The notes under the pieces: generated by a model | Told to the model about the DNA's origin: nothing | Seen by the model: only the letters and a program-made list of their open reading frames with translations | The model's database searches: none | Source: Pseudomonadota bacterium | GTDB taxonomy: Bacteria; Myxococcota_A; UBA9042; GCA-2863065 | Direction of reading: 5' to 3' | Assembly: GCA_005776585.1 (NCBI GenBank) | Contig: SXOX01000054.1 | Coordinates: 1-37,872, forward strand | DNA: 37,872 nt | In this document: positions 26,133 through 36,313 of the stretch, piece after piece | How the letters are laid out: the number at the start of each line of letters is the position of its first letter | Position numbering within the stretch: position 1 is the stretch's first letter | Position numbers and translations under genes: made by a program

Positions 26133-26620
26133 TGGCGCTGATAGACGATCTCGCGGAAGCCACGCCTCAGCTGGAGCTGGACCGACGCAAGGCGCTCGGC
26201 CTCCTCGGCTCGGGCGCGCTCGCCTTGGCAGGACTGGGGACGTCCATCGTTGGCGTGCAGTACCTGTGGCCCAACGTGCTGTTCGAAGAGGACAAGCGCT
26301 ACAAGATCGGTCGACCCGAGGACATCCCGGTCGGCCAGGTCGTGGTCCTCCCGCGCGAGAAGATATACTTGGTCCATCTCAACGAGGGCTTCGCCGCCAT
26401 TACCGCCGTGTGTACGCATCTCGGCTGCATGACGCGCTACGAGTCCGAGGAGCGCCGCTTCTTCTGCCCGTGCCACGGCAGTGTCTACGACCTGGAGGGC
26501 AACGTGACCGGCGGGCCCGCGCCCAAGAAGCTGCCGCGCTTCCAGGTCGTCGTGGACAAGGGCGTGCTGATGATCGACGCGTCCAAGGTCATGGACCCCG
26601 ACTTTGTGCTGAAGGTCTGA
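26132..26620 (+). CDS. Rieske iron-sulfur protein of a cytochrome bc-type complex
   Basis: A 162-residue protein with an N-terminal membrane anchor ([21 protein letters not shown]) preceded by DRRK, which could be a Tat-like signal-anchor. The [2Fe-2S] ligands are in CTHLGC and CPCHGSVYD, with a [11 protein letters not shown] loop after them, all in normal spacing. Such proteins take one electron from quinol at the outer face of the membrane and hand it to a cytochrome c. ATG 26132 shares bases with the preceding stop; cytochrome b starts two bases after its own stop. Confidence 0.93.
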   Translation: MALIDDLAEATPQLELDRRKALGLLGSGALALAGLGTSIVGVQYLWPNVLFEEDKRYKIGRPEDIPVGQVVVLPREKIYLVHLNEGFAAITAVCTHLGCMTRYESEERRFFCPCHGSVYDLEGNVTGGPAPKKLPRFQVVVDKGVLMIDASKVMDPDFVLKV

Positions 26621-26621
26621 G

Positions 26622-27329
26622 ATGAACCGAGTCTTCCGCTCCATCGTCCGCCACGGCTTCCCCGACACGAATCGGAACCGGTCGCTCGCGGTCTTCACAA
26701 ACTTCTTCTTGCACATTCATCCCGTGAAGGCCCGGCTCCGCGCCATCCGGTTGACCCAGACGTGGTATCTGGGAGGTCTGTCTGCCGCGACGTTTTTTAT
26801 CCTCACGGTGACCGGAATTCTTCTGATGTTCTACTACCACCCGTCGGTGCCACGGGCGTACGAGGACATGAAGGATCTGGAGTTTGTGGTCTCAGCCGGT
26901 GTATTTCTGCGCAATCTCCATCGCTGGTCGGCGCACATGATGGTCGCGCTCGTGTTGCTCCACATGATTCGCGTGTTCTTCGCCGGCGCGTATCGGCCCC
27001 CCCGAGAGTTCAACTGGGTCATCGGCGTCATGTTGCTGCTCGGGACGGTGCTGCTGTCCTACACAGGCTATCTCCTGCCATGGGACCAGCTGGCCTTCTG
27101 GGCCGTCACGGTGGGCACGAACATGGCGGACGCCGTCCCCGTCATCGGAGGGGACATCAAGTTCCTGATGCTCGGCGGCAACGGAGTCAATGAGAACGCG
27201 CTATTGCGCTTCTACGTGCTCCACTGTGTCGTCCTTCCGGCGGCTCTGCTCGTGGGCATCGCCGTGCACGTTTGGCGCGTGCGCAAGGACGGCGGGATTT
27301 ACCTCAAGAAGCCGGAGTCCAACGAATGA
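26622..27329 (+). CDS. Cytochrome b, N-terminal (b6-type) subunit
   Basis: A 235-residue integral membrane protein with four helices. Heme ligands are paired His in [17 protein letters not shown] (14 apart) and [17 protein letters not shown] (15 apart), the spacing of cytochrome b6 rather than mitochondrial-type b. The low- and high-potential hemes needed to recycle quinol electrons are therefore present. No Cys lies near the N-terminus where b6f complexes bind heme ci, so that extra heme is probably absent. The stop overlaps the start of the subunit IV gene (ATGA). Confidence 0.92.
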   Translation: MNRVFRSIVRHGFPDTNRNRSLAVFTNFFLHIHPVKARLRAIRLTQTWYLGGLSAATFFILTVTGILLMFYYHPSVPRAYEDMKDLEFVVSAGVFLRNLHRWSAHMMVALVLLHMIRVFFAGAYRPPREFNWVIGVMLLLGTVLLSYTGYLLPWDQLAFWAVTVGTNMADAVPVIGGDIKFLMLGGNGVNENALLRFYVLHCVVLPAALLVGIAVHVWRVRKDGGIYLKKPESNE

Positions 27330-27979
27330 CGCCGCACAGCGACATCACGCACATTACCGTCGTCCAGGGCGAGGCACGGCCCCTGGTGGACGCCGCCGAG
27401 GAGCCGCAGGTGATGACGTTCCCGCACCTGGTTGTGCGCGAACTCATTGCGTTTCTGGCGCTCTCGATCTTTCTGGTGACGCTCTCGCTCGTCTGGGATG
27501 CACCGTTGGAGGAGCTGGCCAATCCGTCGGTCGCGCCCAACCCCGCCAAGGCGCCGTGGTACTTCCTGGGCCTCCAAGAGCTGCTGCACTACTACGCGCC
27601 ATTCATCTCGGGGGTGCTCCTGCCGGGCGTTGTCATTGGCGCTCTCGCCGTCATCCCGTACTTCGACATCAACCTCGAGCGCAAGCCCCTGTGGGATGGC
27701 ACGCACACGAGACTCAAGCTCGCCGGCATCTGGGGGTCTGTCGTGGCCCTGACGGCGTTGTTCTATTTTACCGCCGCGCACCCCGTCTGGCCGATCATCG
27801 GTCCACTCTGGGCCACGGCCATCCCGATGAGTCTGCCCGTGTTTGGGCGCCGGAGCCTGCCCTTCTGGATCTTTCTCTGGTTCCTGCTGTGCGCCATCGC
27901 GCTGACGGTCATCGGCGTCTTCTTCCGCGGTCCCGGTTGGGAATACACCCTCCCGTGGCGTGACGGGATCTATACCTGA
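27326..27979 (+). CDS. Cytochrome b, C-terminal (subunit IV-type) protein
   Basis: A 217-residue protein with four predicted membrane helices, the last in [21 protein letters not shown] followed by [10 protein letters not shown]. The quinol-oxidation loop reads [16 protein letters not shown]: the PEWY motif of many bc complexes appears as APWY, without the Glu. That variant is familiar in split cytochrome b complexes of delta-type bacteria. With the b6-like subunit it completes cytochrome b. ATG 27326 overlaps the previous stop, and its own stop overlaps the cytochrome c start. Confidence 0.9.
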   Translation: MTPHSDITHITVVQGEARPLVDAAEEPQVMTFPHLVVRELIAFLALSIFLVTLSLVWDAPLEELANPSVAPNPAKAPWYFLGLQELLHYYAPFISGVLLPGVVIGALAVIPYFDINLERKPLWDGTHTRLKLAGIWGSVVALTALFYFTAAHPVWPIIGPLWATAIPMSLPVFGRRSLPFWIFLWFLLCAIALTVIGVFFRGPGWEYTLPWRDGIYT

Positions 27980-29556
27980 TGGAACCGACCCTCAACATTC
28001 GCCGCCTCGTGGCGTGGTTCGCGGTCTTGTCGATCGTGCTGACCGGGCTTCTGGCCATCGCGCCCGCCAAGTCCCAACGGAGTGAGTGGCGCCAAGTTCA
28101 GGCCCGCTACAACCGCGTGGCGCCCGATCCGGTGCCCGTCGAGATTCGGCAGGTCTGGAAGCCCGAACTCGAGGTCGTCGACCGCTGCACGTCCTGCCAT
28201 CTCGGCATGGGCTCGGGTGTCCCCGTCAGCGGCGAGCCGCTCTTTGCCGCACACTCGCCGCTGCCGCACGACCCCAAGGACTTCGGCTGCACCGTCTGCC
28301 ATGGCGGGCAAGGGCGCGCGACCACCAGCGACGCCGCGCACGGCAAGGTCGCCAACTGGAAGGAGCCGATGCTCCCGCTGGAGCACGCCCAGGCGGGCTG
28401 CGGGACCTGCCACGGGGACACACGGCCGGCGTCTCCGGCGGCGGCCTCGAGAGGGCAGGCCCTCTTTGCCCGACACGACTGTCGCTCTTGCCATCGGATT
28501 GACGGCGTCGGCCGCGGCGACGGGCCGGACCTCAGCGGCATTGGCGCCAAAGGCTATACCCCCGAGTGGAATCTACGCCATCTGGCGCTCAAGGCCGCCC
28601 GCAAGACCGGCGCGTGGGCCACGAGCTATGAGTCCGTGGAGGGCCCGCACGTGGAGGCCATCAACGCGTATCTCGACACGCTCATCGGCGCGCCGCACCT
28701 CATGGCCGGCAAGGCGCTGGCCCACGAGGCGGGGTGCCTAGGCTGTCATAAGCTACGCGGCACCGGAGGCGATGATGGTCCGGAGCTGAGCACGGTTTGG
28801 ACGAAGCGCACGCCAGAGTGGATTGCCGAGCACTTCAAGGACCCCGCGAAGCTGACGCCTGGAAGCCTCATGCCCGACTTCGCCTTCACGAACGCGCAGG
28901 CCAGGGTGCTCACCACCTATGTGCTCTCGCTACGCGGACCGGGTCGCCGCAAGGGGGAGCGTGAGTTCGCCAAGGACGGAGCCACGCTCTACGGCACCTT
29001 CTGTGCGGCCTGTCACGGCCCCAATGGCGAGGGGCGCCGCTACGGCACAAACAACCCGACGACGTTCCCGGCCATCGGCAATCCCGACTTCCTCGCGGTC
29101 GCCTCCGACGACTTTCTGCGGGCCAGCATTGAGAAAGGCCGCCCGGGTCGACGGATGCCCTCCTGGGGGACCAAGGAGGGCGGTCTGCGGCCCGAGGAGA
29201 TCGCCTCTCTCGTCGCGCATCTTCGTTCGCTGGCGCCGCCGGCCGCCGCGGTCGGTCCTCTGTCGGAGGCCTTCACGTCGACGGCGGCCGGCGACGCGCA
29301 GCGCGGCGCTCGTGTGTACGCCGCAAACTGTGCGGGCTGCCACGGCGAAAAGGGCGAGGGGAAGGATGGCCCGGCGTTGAAGAACGCCGCGTTCCTGGAG
29401 GTGGCCACCGACGGCTACCTGCGGGCCACGATCCTCCTGGGCAGACGGAACACCGCGATGCGCTCGTTCGCGCGCGGCTCGCCCGGCTTTCCAGCGCTCG
29501 GAGTATCAGAGATTATTGACATTATTGCCTTTATTCGCAGCAGGGGTGCCCCATGA
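27979..29556 (+). CDS. Membrane-anchored heptaheme cytochrome c
   Basis: A 525-residue protein with one N-terminal membrane helix ([19 protein letters not shown]) and a long periplasmic part containing seven CXXCH motifs: CTSCH at 70, CTVCH at 104, CGTCH at 141, CRSCH at 168, CLGCH at 253, CAACH at 342 and CAGCH at 451. The first three are closely spaced, like a small multiheme module; the last four are spaced like successive mono-heme cytochrome c domains, with Met candidates in LMPDF, RMPSW and AMRSF as sixth ligands. It lies between the bc-complex genes and the molybdoenzyme, which suggests that it carries electrons between the Rieske protein and the heme-b gamma subunit. Confidence 0.92.
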   Translation: MEPTLNIRRLVAWFAVLSIVLTGLLAIAPAKSQRSEWRQVQARYNRVAPDPVPVEIRQVWKPELEVVDRCTSCHLGMGSGVPVSGEPLFAAHSPLPHDPKDFGCTVCHGGQGRATTSDAAHGKVANWKEPMLPLEHAQAGCGTCHGDTRPASPAAASRGQALFARHDCRSCHRIDGVGRGDGPDLSGIGAKGYTPEWNLRHLALKAARKTGAWATSYESVEGPHVEAINAYLDTLIGAPHLMAGKALAHEAGCLGCHKLRGTGGDDGPELSTVWTKRTPEWIAEHFKDPAKLTPGSLMPDFAFTNAQARVLTTYVLSLRGPGRRKGEREFAKDGATLYGTFCAACHGPNGEGRRYGTNNPTTFPAIGNPDFLAVASDDFLRASIEKGRPGRRMPSWGTKEGGLRPEEIASLVAHLRSLAPPAAAVGPLSEAFTSTAAGDAQRGARVYAANCAGCHGEKGEGKDGPALKNAAFLEVATDGYLRATILLGRRNTAMRSFARGSPGFPALGVSEIIDIIAFIRSRGAP

Positions 29557-32500
29557 CCGACCACTCCAGACGATCCTTCCTGGCCCGGCTGACCGCGGCC
29601 GGCTTCGGCGGCCTCGTCCTCTCCACCAGAGGCGCCTTCGGGTTGGAGAACCTGAGCAGCCCGCTGGAGGCCTACCCCGAACGCGGCTGGGAGAAGGTCT
29701 ACCGCGACCTCTTCAAGGCCGACTCCGAGTTCGTCTTCCTGTGCGCGCCGAACGACACCCACAATTGCCTGCTCAAGGCCTATGTCAAGAACGGCACGAT
29801 CTCGCGCATGGGGCCATCCTACGGCTACGGCAAGGCGACCGACATCTACGGCAATCAGGCCAGCCATCGCTGGGACCCGCGCGTCTGCCAGAAGGGCCTT
29901 GCGCTCGTCCGTCGAGTGTACGGCGACCGTCGAATCCGCTACCCCATGGTGCGCAAGGGCTGGAAGGAGTGGGCCGACAAGGGCTTCCCGCGCGACGCGG
30001 CGACCGGCAAGCCGCCGGTCGAGTATTTCCAACGCGGTACGGACTCTTGGGTCAAGGTCACCTGGGACGAGGTCTACTCCTACACCGCCAAGGGCCTCGT
30101 CAACATCGCCACCGCCTACAACGGGGACCAGGGCAAGAGGTACTTGGAGGCTCAGGGCTACGACGAGGGGATGATCGAGACGATGCACGGCGTCGGGGTC
30201 CAGGCGCTCAAGTTCCGAGGTGGGATGCCGCTGCTTGGCACGACGCGGGTCTACGGCCTCAATCGCTTCGCCAATGGCGTGGCGCTGCTGGACGCCTGGC
30301 TCCGCAAGGTCGGACCCGACGAGGCGAAGGGCGCGCGCGGCTGGGACAGCTACTCGTGGCACACCGACCTGCCCCCGGGACACCCGATGGTCACCGGACA
30401 GCAGACGGTCGAGTTTGACCTCTGCCTCGCCGAGCGGGCCAAGCTCATGATCGTGTGGGGCATGAACTGGATCTCTACCAAGATGCCCGACGCGCACTGG
30501 CTGACCGAGGCCCGCCTCAAGGGCACGAAGATTGTGATTGTGGCTTGCGAGTACAGCTCGACCTCCAGCAAGGGCGACGAGGCGATCGTGTGTCGGCCGG
30601 GAACGACGCCCGCGCTCGCGCTGGGCCTGGCCCACGTCATCCTCAAGGAGAAGCTCTACGACGAGAGCGCCGTCGCCCGCTTCAGCGACCTGCCGCTGCT
30701 CGTGCGCACCGATACCTGGGAGAAGCTCAAGGCCAGCGACGTCATCGCCGGCTACACGCTCAAGCCGCTGACGAACTTCACGCGCGTGCTCGCCAAAGAC
30801 GAGAAGCCGCCTGGCGCGGGAATGCAGGGCGAGCAGCTCATCCCCGAGGACCTGCGGAACGCGTGGGGCGATTGCATGATCTGGCAGGACGGCAAGCCCG
30901 TGGCCGTCTCGCGAGACGAGGTCGGAGAGAAGTTCACGGGCGAGCCCACGCTCGAGGGCCGGTTCGAGGTCACGCTCGTAGACGGAAAGGTCATCACGTG
31001 CCGCACGGCGTTCGATCTCGTCAAGGAGTATGTGCTCGACAATTTCTCGCCGGAGGCCACCGAGGAAATCACTTGGACGCCCAAGGACGCCGTCGTCTCG
31101 CTGGCTCGCGACATCGCCGCGAACAAGGGCGCCACGCTGATTGCCTGCGGCATGGGGCCCAACCAGTTCTTCAACAACGACCTCAAAGACCGCGCGCTGT
31201 TCTACCTGGCCGCGCTCACCGACAATGTCGGGCACGCAGGCGGCAACGTCGGCAGCTACGCGGGCAATTATCGCGTCGCGCTCTTCAATGGGCTCCCGCA
31301 GTACATCTACGAGAACCCGTTCGACCTGGAGCTCGACCCCGCCAAGCCCGCGCGCCCCAAGGCGTACTGGAAGGGCGAGAGCGCGCACTTTTACAACTAC
31401 GGCGACAGACCATTGCGGGTCAAAGGCAAGAACTGGACGGGCCAGACGCACATGCCGACGCCGACCAAGGCGATGTGGCTGTGCAATTCGAACTCGATCC
31501 TCGGCAATGGAAAGTGGCATTACGACATCGTCCACAACACGCTGCCCCGCATCGAGATGGTCGCCTTCGCGGACTGGTGGTGGACCGGCAGCTGTGAGTA
31601 CTCGGACATCGTCTTCGCGGTCGACTCGTGGGCCGAGTTCAAGCACCCCGACATGACGGCGTCAGTGACCAACCCGTTCCTCACGCTCTTTCCCGTCACG
31701 CCATTGGCGCGCATCTATGACACGCGCAGCGACATCGAGGTGCCCGCGGGCGTAGCCGGCAAGCTGGCGGAGATCACGGGCGACCAGCGCTTCAACGACA
31801 TGTGGAAGTTCGTCAACGAAAAGAAGACCGACGTCTACCTGCAGCGGATTCTCAACGGGAGCTCCGGTACGCGCGGCTACCAGTTCGACGAGCTGCACGC
31901 CAACGCCAAGGAGGGCGTGCCCGCCTATCTCATGTCGCGCACCTCGCCCAAGTGGAATGGCTTCGAGCAGCGCTACGAGTCGCACCCCTGGTACACCAAG
32001 AGCGGGCGGCTCGAGTTCTACCGCGACGAGCCGGAGTTTCGTGCCAATGGCGAGAACCTGCCGGTCTTTCGCGAGCCAATTGACTCCACGTTCTACGAGC
32101 CCAACGTCATCGTCGGCGTCCCCCACGCCGCCATTCGCCCCGACGGGCCCGAGACGTGCGGTCTGGCGCTCAACGATCTCTCCAGCGAGACGCGCCAGGT
32201 GCGGCACGTGCTGAAGGCGTGGAGTGATGTGCGCAACACGAAGCATCCGCTCATGGCGCTGGGCCGGAATTTCATCTTCCATACGCCCAAGTTCCGCCAT
32301 GGCGCGCACACGACGCCCGTGGATACCGACATGAGCGCCGTGCTGTTTGGTCCGTTCGGTGACATCTACCGCCGAGACAAGCGCAAGCCGTTTGTGACGG
32401 AGGGCTACATCGACATGAACCCGGCCGACTGCAAGGACCTCGGGATCAACGACGGCGACTATGTGTGGATCGACGCCGATCCCGAGGACCGCCCCTATCG

Positions 32501-32990
32501 CGGCGCCAAGCCGACCGACGCGTTCTGGAAGACGGCGCGGCTGCTCTGCCGGGCGCGCTATTATCCAGGGACGCCGCGTGGCGTCACTCGAATGTGGTAC
32601 AACATGTACGGCGCTACGCCCGGCTCACAGAAGGGCGCCGAGACGCGGCCCGACGGCCTCGCGAAGAACCCCGAGACCGGCTATCAGGCCATGTTCCGCT
32701 CAGGGAGCCATCAGAGCGGCACGCGGGCCTGGCTCAAGCCGACCCTGCTCACCGACTCCCTGGTGCGCAAGGAGGGCATGGGCCAGACCATTGGCAAGGG
32801 CTTCCTCGCCGATGTGCACTGCGCGGTCGGTGCGCCGCGAGAATCGTTCATCAAGATCGAGAAGGCCGAGGCCGGAGGCGTCGATGGTCACGACCTGTGG
32901 CGTCCCGCGGAGCTGGGACTGCGGCAGACCTACGAAAACGACACCTTCAAGGCGTACCTCACAGGCGCGTTCCTCAAAGGGGAGGGCTGA
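29553..32990 (+). CDS. Type II DMSO-reductase-family Mo-bisMGD catalytic (alpha) subunit, NXR/periplasmic-Nar-like
   Basis: A 1145-residue protein with a Tat signal (SRRSFLARL at 5-13), so the enzyme is exported folded with its cofactor. The FS0 cluster region is Cys64-x3-Asp68-x3-Cys72 with Cys112 ([19 protein letters not shown]): an Asp stands where most type II enzymes have Cys, as I recall for Nitrospira and anammox nitrite oxidoreductase. A likely Mo-ligand Asp272 sits in [11 protein letters not shown]. The length also equals that of NxrA. In this clade the reaction is nitrate to nitrite or the reverse; relatives reduce chlorate or selenate or hydroxylate hydrocarbons. With a quinol-oxidising complex in the same operon, a terminal reductase is the likelier role. 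The substrate cannot be proved from sequence. Its start overlaps the cytochrome stop. Confidence 0.88.
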   Translation: MTDHSRRSFLARLTAAGFGGLVLSTRGAFGLENLSSPLEAYPERGWEKVYRDLFKADSEFVFLCAPNDTHNCLLKAYVKNGTISRMGPSYGYGKATDIYGNQASHRWDPRVCQKGLALVRRVYGDRRIRYPMVRKGWKEWADKGFPRDAATGKPPVEYFQRGTDSWVKVTWDEVYSYTAKGLVNIATAYNGDQGKRYLEAQGYDEGMIETMHGVGVQALKFRGGMPLLGTTRVYGLNRFANGVALLDAWLRKVGPDEAKGARGWDSYSWHTDLPPGHPMVTGQQTVEFDLCLAERAKLMIVWGMNWISTKMPDAHWLTEARLKGTKIVIVACEYSSTSSKGDEAIVCRPGTTPALALGLAHVILKEKLYDESAVARFSDLPLLVRTDTWEKLKASDVIAGYTLKPLTNFTRVLAKDEKPPGAGMQGEQLIPEDLRNAWGDCMIWQDGKPVAVSRDEVGEKFTGEPTLEGRFEVTLVDGKVITCRTAFDLVKEYVLDNFSPEATEEITWTPKDAVVSLARDIAANKGATLIACGMGPNQFFNNDLKDRALFYLAALTDNVGHAGGNVGSYAGNYRVALFNGLPQYIYENPFDLELDPAKPARPKAYWKGESAHFYNYGDRPLRVKGKNWTGQTHMPTPTKAMWLCNSNSILGNGKWHYDIVHNTLPRIEMVAFADWWWTGSCEYSDIVFAVDSWAEFKHPDMTASVTNPFLTLFPVTPLARIYDTRSDIEVPAGVAGKLAEITGDQRFNDMWKFVNEKKTDVYLQRILNGSSGTRGYQFDELHANAKEGVPAYLMSRTSPKWNGFEQRYESHPWYTKSGRLEFYRDEPEFRANGENLPVFREPIDSTFYEPNVIVGVPHAAIRPDGPETCGLALNDLSSETRQVRHVLKAWSDVRNTKHPLMALGRNFIFHTPKFRHGAHTTPVDTDMSAVLFGPFGDIYRRDKRKPFVTEGYIDMNPADCKDLGINDGDYVWIDADPEDRPYRGAKPTDAFWKTARLLCRARYYPGTPRGVTRMWYNMYGATPGSQKGAETRPDGLAKNPETGYQAMFRSGSHQSGTRAWLKPTLLTDSLVRKEGMGQTIGKGFLADVHCAVGAPRESFIKIEKAEAGGVDGHDLWRPAELGLRQTYENDTFKAYLTGAFLKGEG

Positions 32991-32993
32991 TTC

Positions 32994-34124
32994 ATGGCGC
33001 TCGTCAAGAACTGGCAGATTGGCCGCGAGATGTCCTACTGGTACGCGGAGTCGCGTCCCAAGAGGCAATTTGGCGCGGTCTTCGACATCAACAAGTGCAT
33101 CGCGTGTCAAACCTGCACTCTCGCCTGCAAGACCACCTGGACGAGCGGCAAGGGTCAGGAGTACATGCTGTGGAACAACGTCGAGACCAAGCCGTATGGG
33201 TTCTACCCCATGGCGTGGGACATCAACGCGTTGAATCTGCTCGGCGCGGAGAAGTGGAGTGGCGGGGCCTACGAGGGCCGCACGCTCTTCGAGGCCGCTC
33301 GTGCCGGTGAACGGGTACTCGGCTACACGCCGGACGCGCTCGACTACGCCCACCCGAACCTGGGGGAGGACGAGACCTACGGCACGACGGACAAAGGCGC
33401 GTTCCTCCAGGGCGTGCACAATCAGATGTGGATGTTCTACCTCGCGCGGATCTGCAACCACTGTACCTACCCCGCGTGCCTCGCGTCCTGTCCGCGGGGA
33501 TCGATCTACAAGCGACCGGAGGACGGCATCGTGCTGCTCGATCAGAGCCGCTGCCGCGGCTACCAGGAGTGCGTCAAGGCCTGTCCGTACAAGAAGGTCT
33601 TCTTCAACCCCGTGTCAGGCACGAGCGAGAAGTGCATCGCGTGCTTTCCGAAGATCGAGATGGGCGAGCAGCCGCAGTGTTTTACCAATTGCATCGGCAA
33701 GATCCGGCTCCAGGGCTGGATCTCGACGCCCGACAAGGTCCGTGAGGACAACCCCATCGACTACCTGGTCCACGTGCGCAAGATCGCCTGTCCTCTGTTT
33801 CCGCAGTTCGGGCTGGAGCCGAATGTGTATTACGTACCGCCCATTCACGTGCCGGATCGGTACCTTCGCATGATGTTCGGCCCGAACGCTCCGGCCGCCG
33901 CGGCCGAGTATCGCAAGGCCAAGGACGACCCCATCCTGCCCGCGCTCTTCCGACTATTCGGGTCCACGCCCATGACCGTCGCGCGCTTCGAGGTCGCGGG
34001 GGACTTCGTCTCCGGTTTCGACGACACCGGCAAGCTGCTCGTGCGGGTCCCCATCCTCGAGCCGAAGGTGGAGCGCCCGCTGTTTGACAAGAAACTCTCC
34101 ATCTACAGGCACAACACGCCATGA
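32994..34124 (+). CDS. Four-cluster iron-sulfur (beta) subunit of the type II molybdoenzyme
   Basis: A 376-residue protein. Cluster-binding groups are Cys35-38-41-45 ([11 protein letters not shown]), Cys154-157-162-166 ([13 protein letters not shown]), Cys187-Tyr190-Cys193-Cys197 ([11 protein letters not shown]) and Cys214-217-229-233. The Tyr in the third group predicts a [3Fe-4S] cluster beside three [4Fe-4S] clusters, as in NarH and NxrB. NWQIGREM at the start and [13 protein letters not shown] are strongly NxrB-like. It has no signal of its own and is expected to be exported as a complex with the Tat-tagged alpha subunit. It passes electrons between the gamma heme and the Mo centre. It starts three bases after the alpha stop. 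Confidence 0.92.
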   Translation: MALVKNWQIGREMSYWYAESRPKRQFGAVFDINKCIACQTCTLACKTTWTSGKGQEYMLWNNVETKPYGFYPMAWDINALNLLGAEKWSGGAYEGRTLFEAARAGERVLGYTPDALDYAHPNLGEDETYGTTDKGAFLQGVHNQMWMFYLARICNHCTYPACLASCPRGSIYKRPEDGIVLLDQSRCRGYQECVKACPYKKVFFNPVSGTSEKCIACFPKIEMGEQPQCFTNCIGKIRLQGWISTPDKVREDNPIDYLVHVRKIACPLFPQFGLEPNVYYVPPIHVPDRYLRMMFGPNAPAAAAEYRKAKDDPILPALFRLFGSTPMTVARFEVAGDFVSGFDDTGKLLVRVPILEPKVERPLFDKKLSIYRHNTP

Positions 34125-34915
34125 GAGCCACCTCACTTGCGTTCTTTTGCCTCCTCGGTTGCGGCTCGCGCACAGCGACCGCTCCGCCAGCCCCTTCAGC
34201 GACCGGGCTGGTCGTCAGTACGCTGGCCGGAACGCCGGCGGCCGATCCGACCAACGCGGCCTGGGATCACGCCAAGCCGTTCACCGCGAAGCTGGTGCCC
34301 CAAGATGTGACCGAACCCCGCCTCAGAGAGACGACCGTCCCCGAGGCCGAGGTGCGCGCCGTGTCTGACGGCAAGACGCTGGCGGTACGCGTCTCCTGGC
34401 CTGACGCCACCCGCGACGACGAGCTGGCGCTTCAGCGCTTCCCCGATGCGTGTGCGGTGCAGCTGCCGGGTATCCCGGGTCCCGACGTGCCCGACTCCCA
34501 GATGGGACAGCCTGGACGGCCCGTGCACATCACGCTCTGGAAGGCGCACTGGCAGGCGACTGCCGACGGTCGACCGCATACGGTGCAGCGGCTGTTTCCC
34601 AACGCGCTCATCGACTATTACCCCCACGGGGACCACGTCGCGGCGGCCGCGTCCGGCAACCCCATGGCGAGCCCGGCCGGGGCCTCCCAAGACCTCGAAG
34701 CCGAGGGCTTTGGAAGCCTGCGCCGCGCGCCGGTTCAGGCGTCGGTTGCCCACGGCGTCCATGAGAACGGCCGCTGGACCGTCGTGCTCACACGGCCACT
34801 GGCCCAGCCACTGACCAAGACCTACCTCGCCATCGCTGTGTGGGACGGCGGCAAGGGTAACAACGGCGCGCGCAAGATGCGCTCAGAGTGGGTGAGTGTG
34901 AGCGTGGCCCCATGA
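34121..34915 (+). CDS. Heme b-binding gamma subunit, predicted lipoprotein
   Basis: A 264-residue member of the ethylbenzene-dehydrogenase/dimethylsulfide-dehydrogenase gamma family. The N-terminus is a short lipoprotein signal ending LLGC (Cys14), whereas soluble relatives carry a cleavable signal. [19 protein letters not shown] contains the probable axial Met128, and a Lys near 252 (GARKMRS) is the likely second ligand. The single heme b would exchange electrons with a periplasmic cytochrome c, here probably the heptaheme protein. Overlaps on both sides (ATGA) couple it to the beta subunit and the chaperone. Lipidation would hold the complex at the membrane. Confidence 0.85.
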   Translation: MRATSLAFFCLLGCGSRTATAPPAPSATGLVVSTLAGTPAADPTNAAWDHAKPFTAKLVPQDVTEPRLRETTVPEAEVRAVSDGKTLAVRVSWPDATRDDELALQRFPDACAVQLPGIPGPDVPDSQMGQPGRPVHITLWKAHWQATADGRPHTVQRLFPNALIDYYPHGDHVAAAASGNPMASPAGASQDLEAEGFGSLRRAPVQASVAHGVHENGRWTVVLTRPLAQPLTKTYLAIAVWDGGKGNNGARKMRSEWVSVSVAP

Positions 34916-35481
34916 GCGATCCACTGGCCGACGCCGCACGTGACCGCCTCTTGATGCTGCTGCTGGAGCCGCCCTCCGCCGTGCGCCCGGCTGCGCTCCG
35001 TGAGCTGCTGCCGTCGCTGTCGGAGCCCTTCGCGACCGCGACCGACCGCCTGGCCGAGATGTCGGTCGCCGAGGTTGAAGCTGACTATCATCGGCTGCTT
35101 GGGCCCACGGGCGCCGTGCCGTTTTGTGAGAGCGATCTTGGCGCCAACGCGTTCGCCAAAGGGCGCCTCATCAGCGACGTGTCGGGGTTCTACAAGGCGT
35201 TTCGCTATCCCGAGACCGCCGAGGTCCTGGACTCACCCGATCACATCGCGGTGGAGCTTGGATTCGCGGCCTATCTGGCCATCAAGCAGGTGTACGCCGA
35301 GTTCCTGGGCGAGCCGGAGCACGTGGCCACCGCCATCGAGGCGCGCGAGGCGTTTGGCCGCGATCACCTCGACCCGTTCGCCGGCCGCCTGGCGTCGCGG
35401 CTGGCGGAGGTGGCGCCCGAGGACAGCTACTACGCGGGAGTCGCCGCTCTTCTCGCGGCACGGGCGGTTCACGCGGGATGA
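34912..35481 (+). CDS. TorD/NarJ-type chaperone for molybdoenzyme assembly
   Basis: A 189-residue all-helical protein with YHRLLGPTGAVPFCESDLG, SPDHIAVELGFAAYLAIKQ and FGRDHLDPFAGRLASRL, the landmarks of the TorD/DmsD/NarJ family. These cytoplasmic proteins hold the Tat-tagged alpha subunit until Mo-bisMGD is inserted and then release it for export. Gene order alpha-beta-gamma-chaperone is that of ebdABCD. I choose ATG 34912 because it overlaps the gamma stop; an earlier in-frame start lies within that gene. It is the last gene of the operon. Confidence 0.88.
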   Translation: MSDPLADAARDRLLMLLLEPPSAVRPAALRELLPSLSEPFATATDRLAEMSVAEVEADYHRLLGPTGAVPFCESDLGANAFAKGRLISDVSGFYKAFRYPETAEVLDSPDHIAVELGFAAYLAIKQVYAEFLGEPEHVATAIEAREAFGRDHLDPFAGRLASRLAEVAPEDSYYAGVAALLAARAVHAG

Positions 35482-36253
35482 GCTCCTCTCCGCTCTGGAG
35501 CGCGACATGTGGGTCCCAGTAGAGATTGGCGCACCGCCGGCCCGGAGGCGATGAATCGCTGACGGCGGCCAAGCCGGCTCGCCGGAGGTCGTGATTGTCT
35601 GGCTGGCCCGAATTCGCGCTGCGTCGGCCAGAACGTTGACGTACGTGCGGCGACGCTAGGCTCGGCATCGGCGGCCGTAGCGGCATCCGACTCAGCGTCG
35701 GAGTTCGGCTGACGATCAAGCCCATCCTTCGCCCCGCGAAGCGCCGGCGTCGGGAACGCCATCGCCTCGTCCAGGCGAACGCGGCCAAACTCCGCGCGCA
35801 ACGCCACCGTGAACACGGTCCGCCCAGGACGGCTATCGACGGCGACGTGCCCTCATGCCGCTCGATGAGCTCACGCGAGATCGACAGTCCGAAGCCGCTG
35901 CCTTCGCCCTGTGCCTTGGTCGTGTAGATCGGCTCGAAGATCCGTTCCTGCGCGTCGCTCGGGATGCCCGGGCCCGAGTCGATGACCTGGACCAGCACGT
36001 GCGCGCCGGCCCGCCGGACGCTCACCTCGAGCCGCCCGCGGTACTGCATCGCCTGCAGCGCGTTGTGCACGAGGTTCGTCCACACCCAGTTCAGCTCTTC
36101 GTGGCGCGCGCGCACGATACCCGGGTCGCCGAACGCGCGCACGAGCTGGACGCCGTTTTTGATCTGGCTTTGATAGAGCGTGAGCACGGTCTCGATGTTC
36201 TCCGCGAGCGCGGCCTCGGTCGGCTGTCCGCCGACCGTCCCCGGGTGGGCCTA
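35482..36253 (-). pseudogene. Histidine kinase C-terminal remnant
   Basis: The minus strand codes NLVHNALQAM (N box), VIDSGPGIP (G1), IFEPIYTT (F box) and GEGSGFGLSISRELIE (G2), a complete HATPase_c signature. It is shifted in frame at about 35853, after ERHEG, and the final strand VFTVAL is in the other frame. An in-frame TAG at 36251-36253 separates it from a few more upstream residues, and at about 36300 the IS91-like repeat begins, so the sensor and dimerisation parts are gone. The kinase-derived part ends at about 35770; the last 290 bases before the chaperone stop show nothing recognisable. Confidence 0.75.
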
Positions 36254-36313
36254 GCTCTTGGGCGCGAAGACGAACTTCGCAGCACGGTCGGCGGCCCTGC
36301 GGCGGATAAGTAG

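Noticed and set aside
29415..31646. Very long open frame on the minus strand (743 codons) opposite the cytochrome and alpha-subunit genes
   Set aside because: Composition is Arg/Leu/Val/Gly-rich shadow coding of high-GC DNA; the plus strand has clear family motifs throughout.
29553..34915. Calling the molybdoenzyme ethylbenzene dehydrogenase because gene order matches ebdABCD and aromatic genes are adjacent
   Set aside because: Alpha and beta motifs (Cys-x3-Asp-x3-Cys, [10 protein letters not shown]) fit the nitrite oxidoreductase/nitrate reductase clade better; gene order alone is weak evidence.
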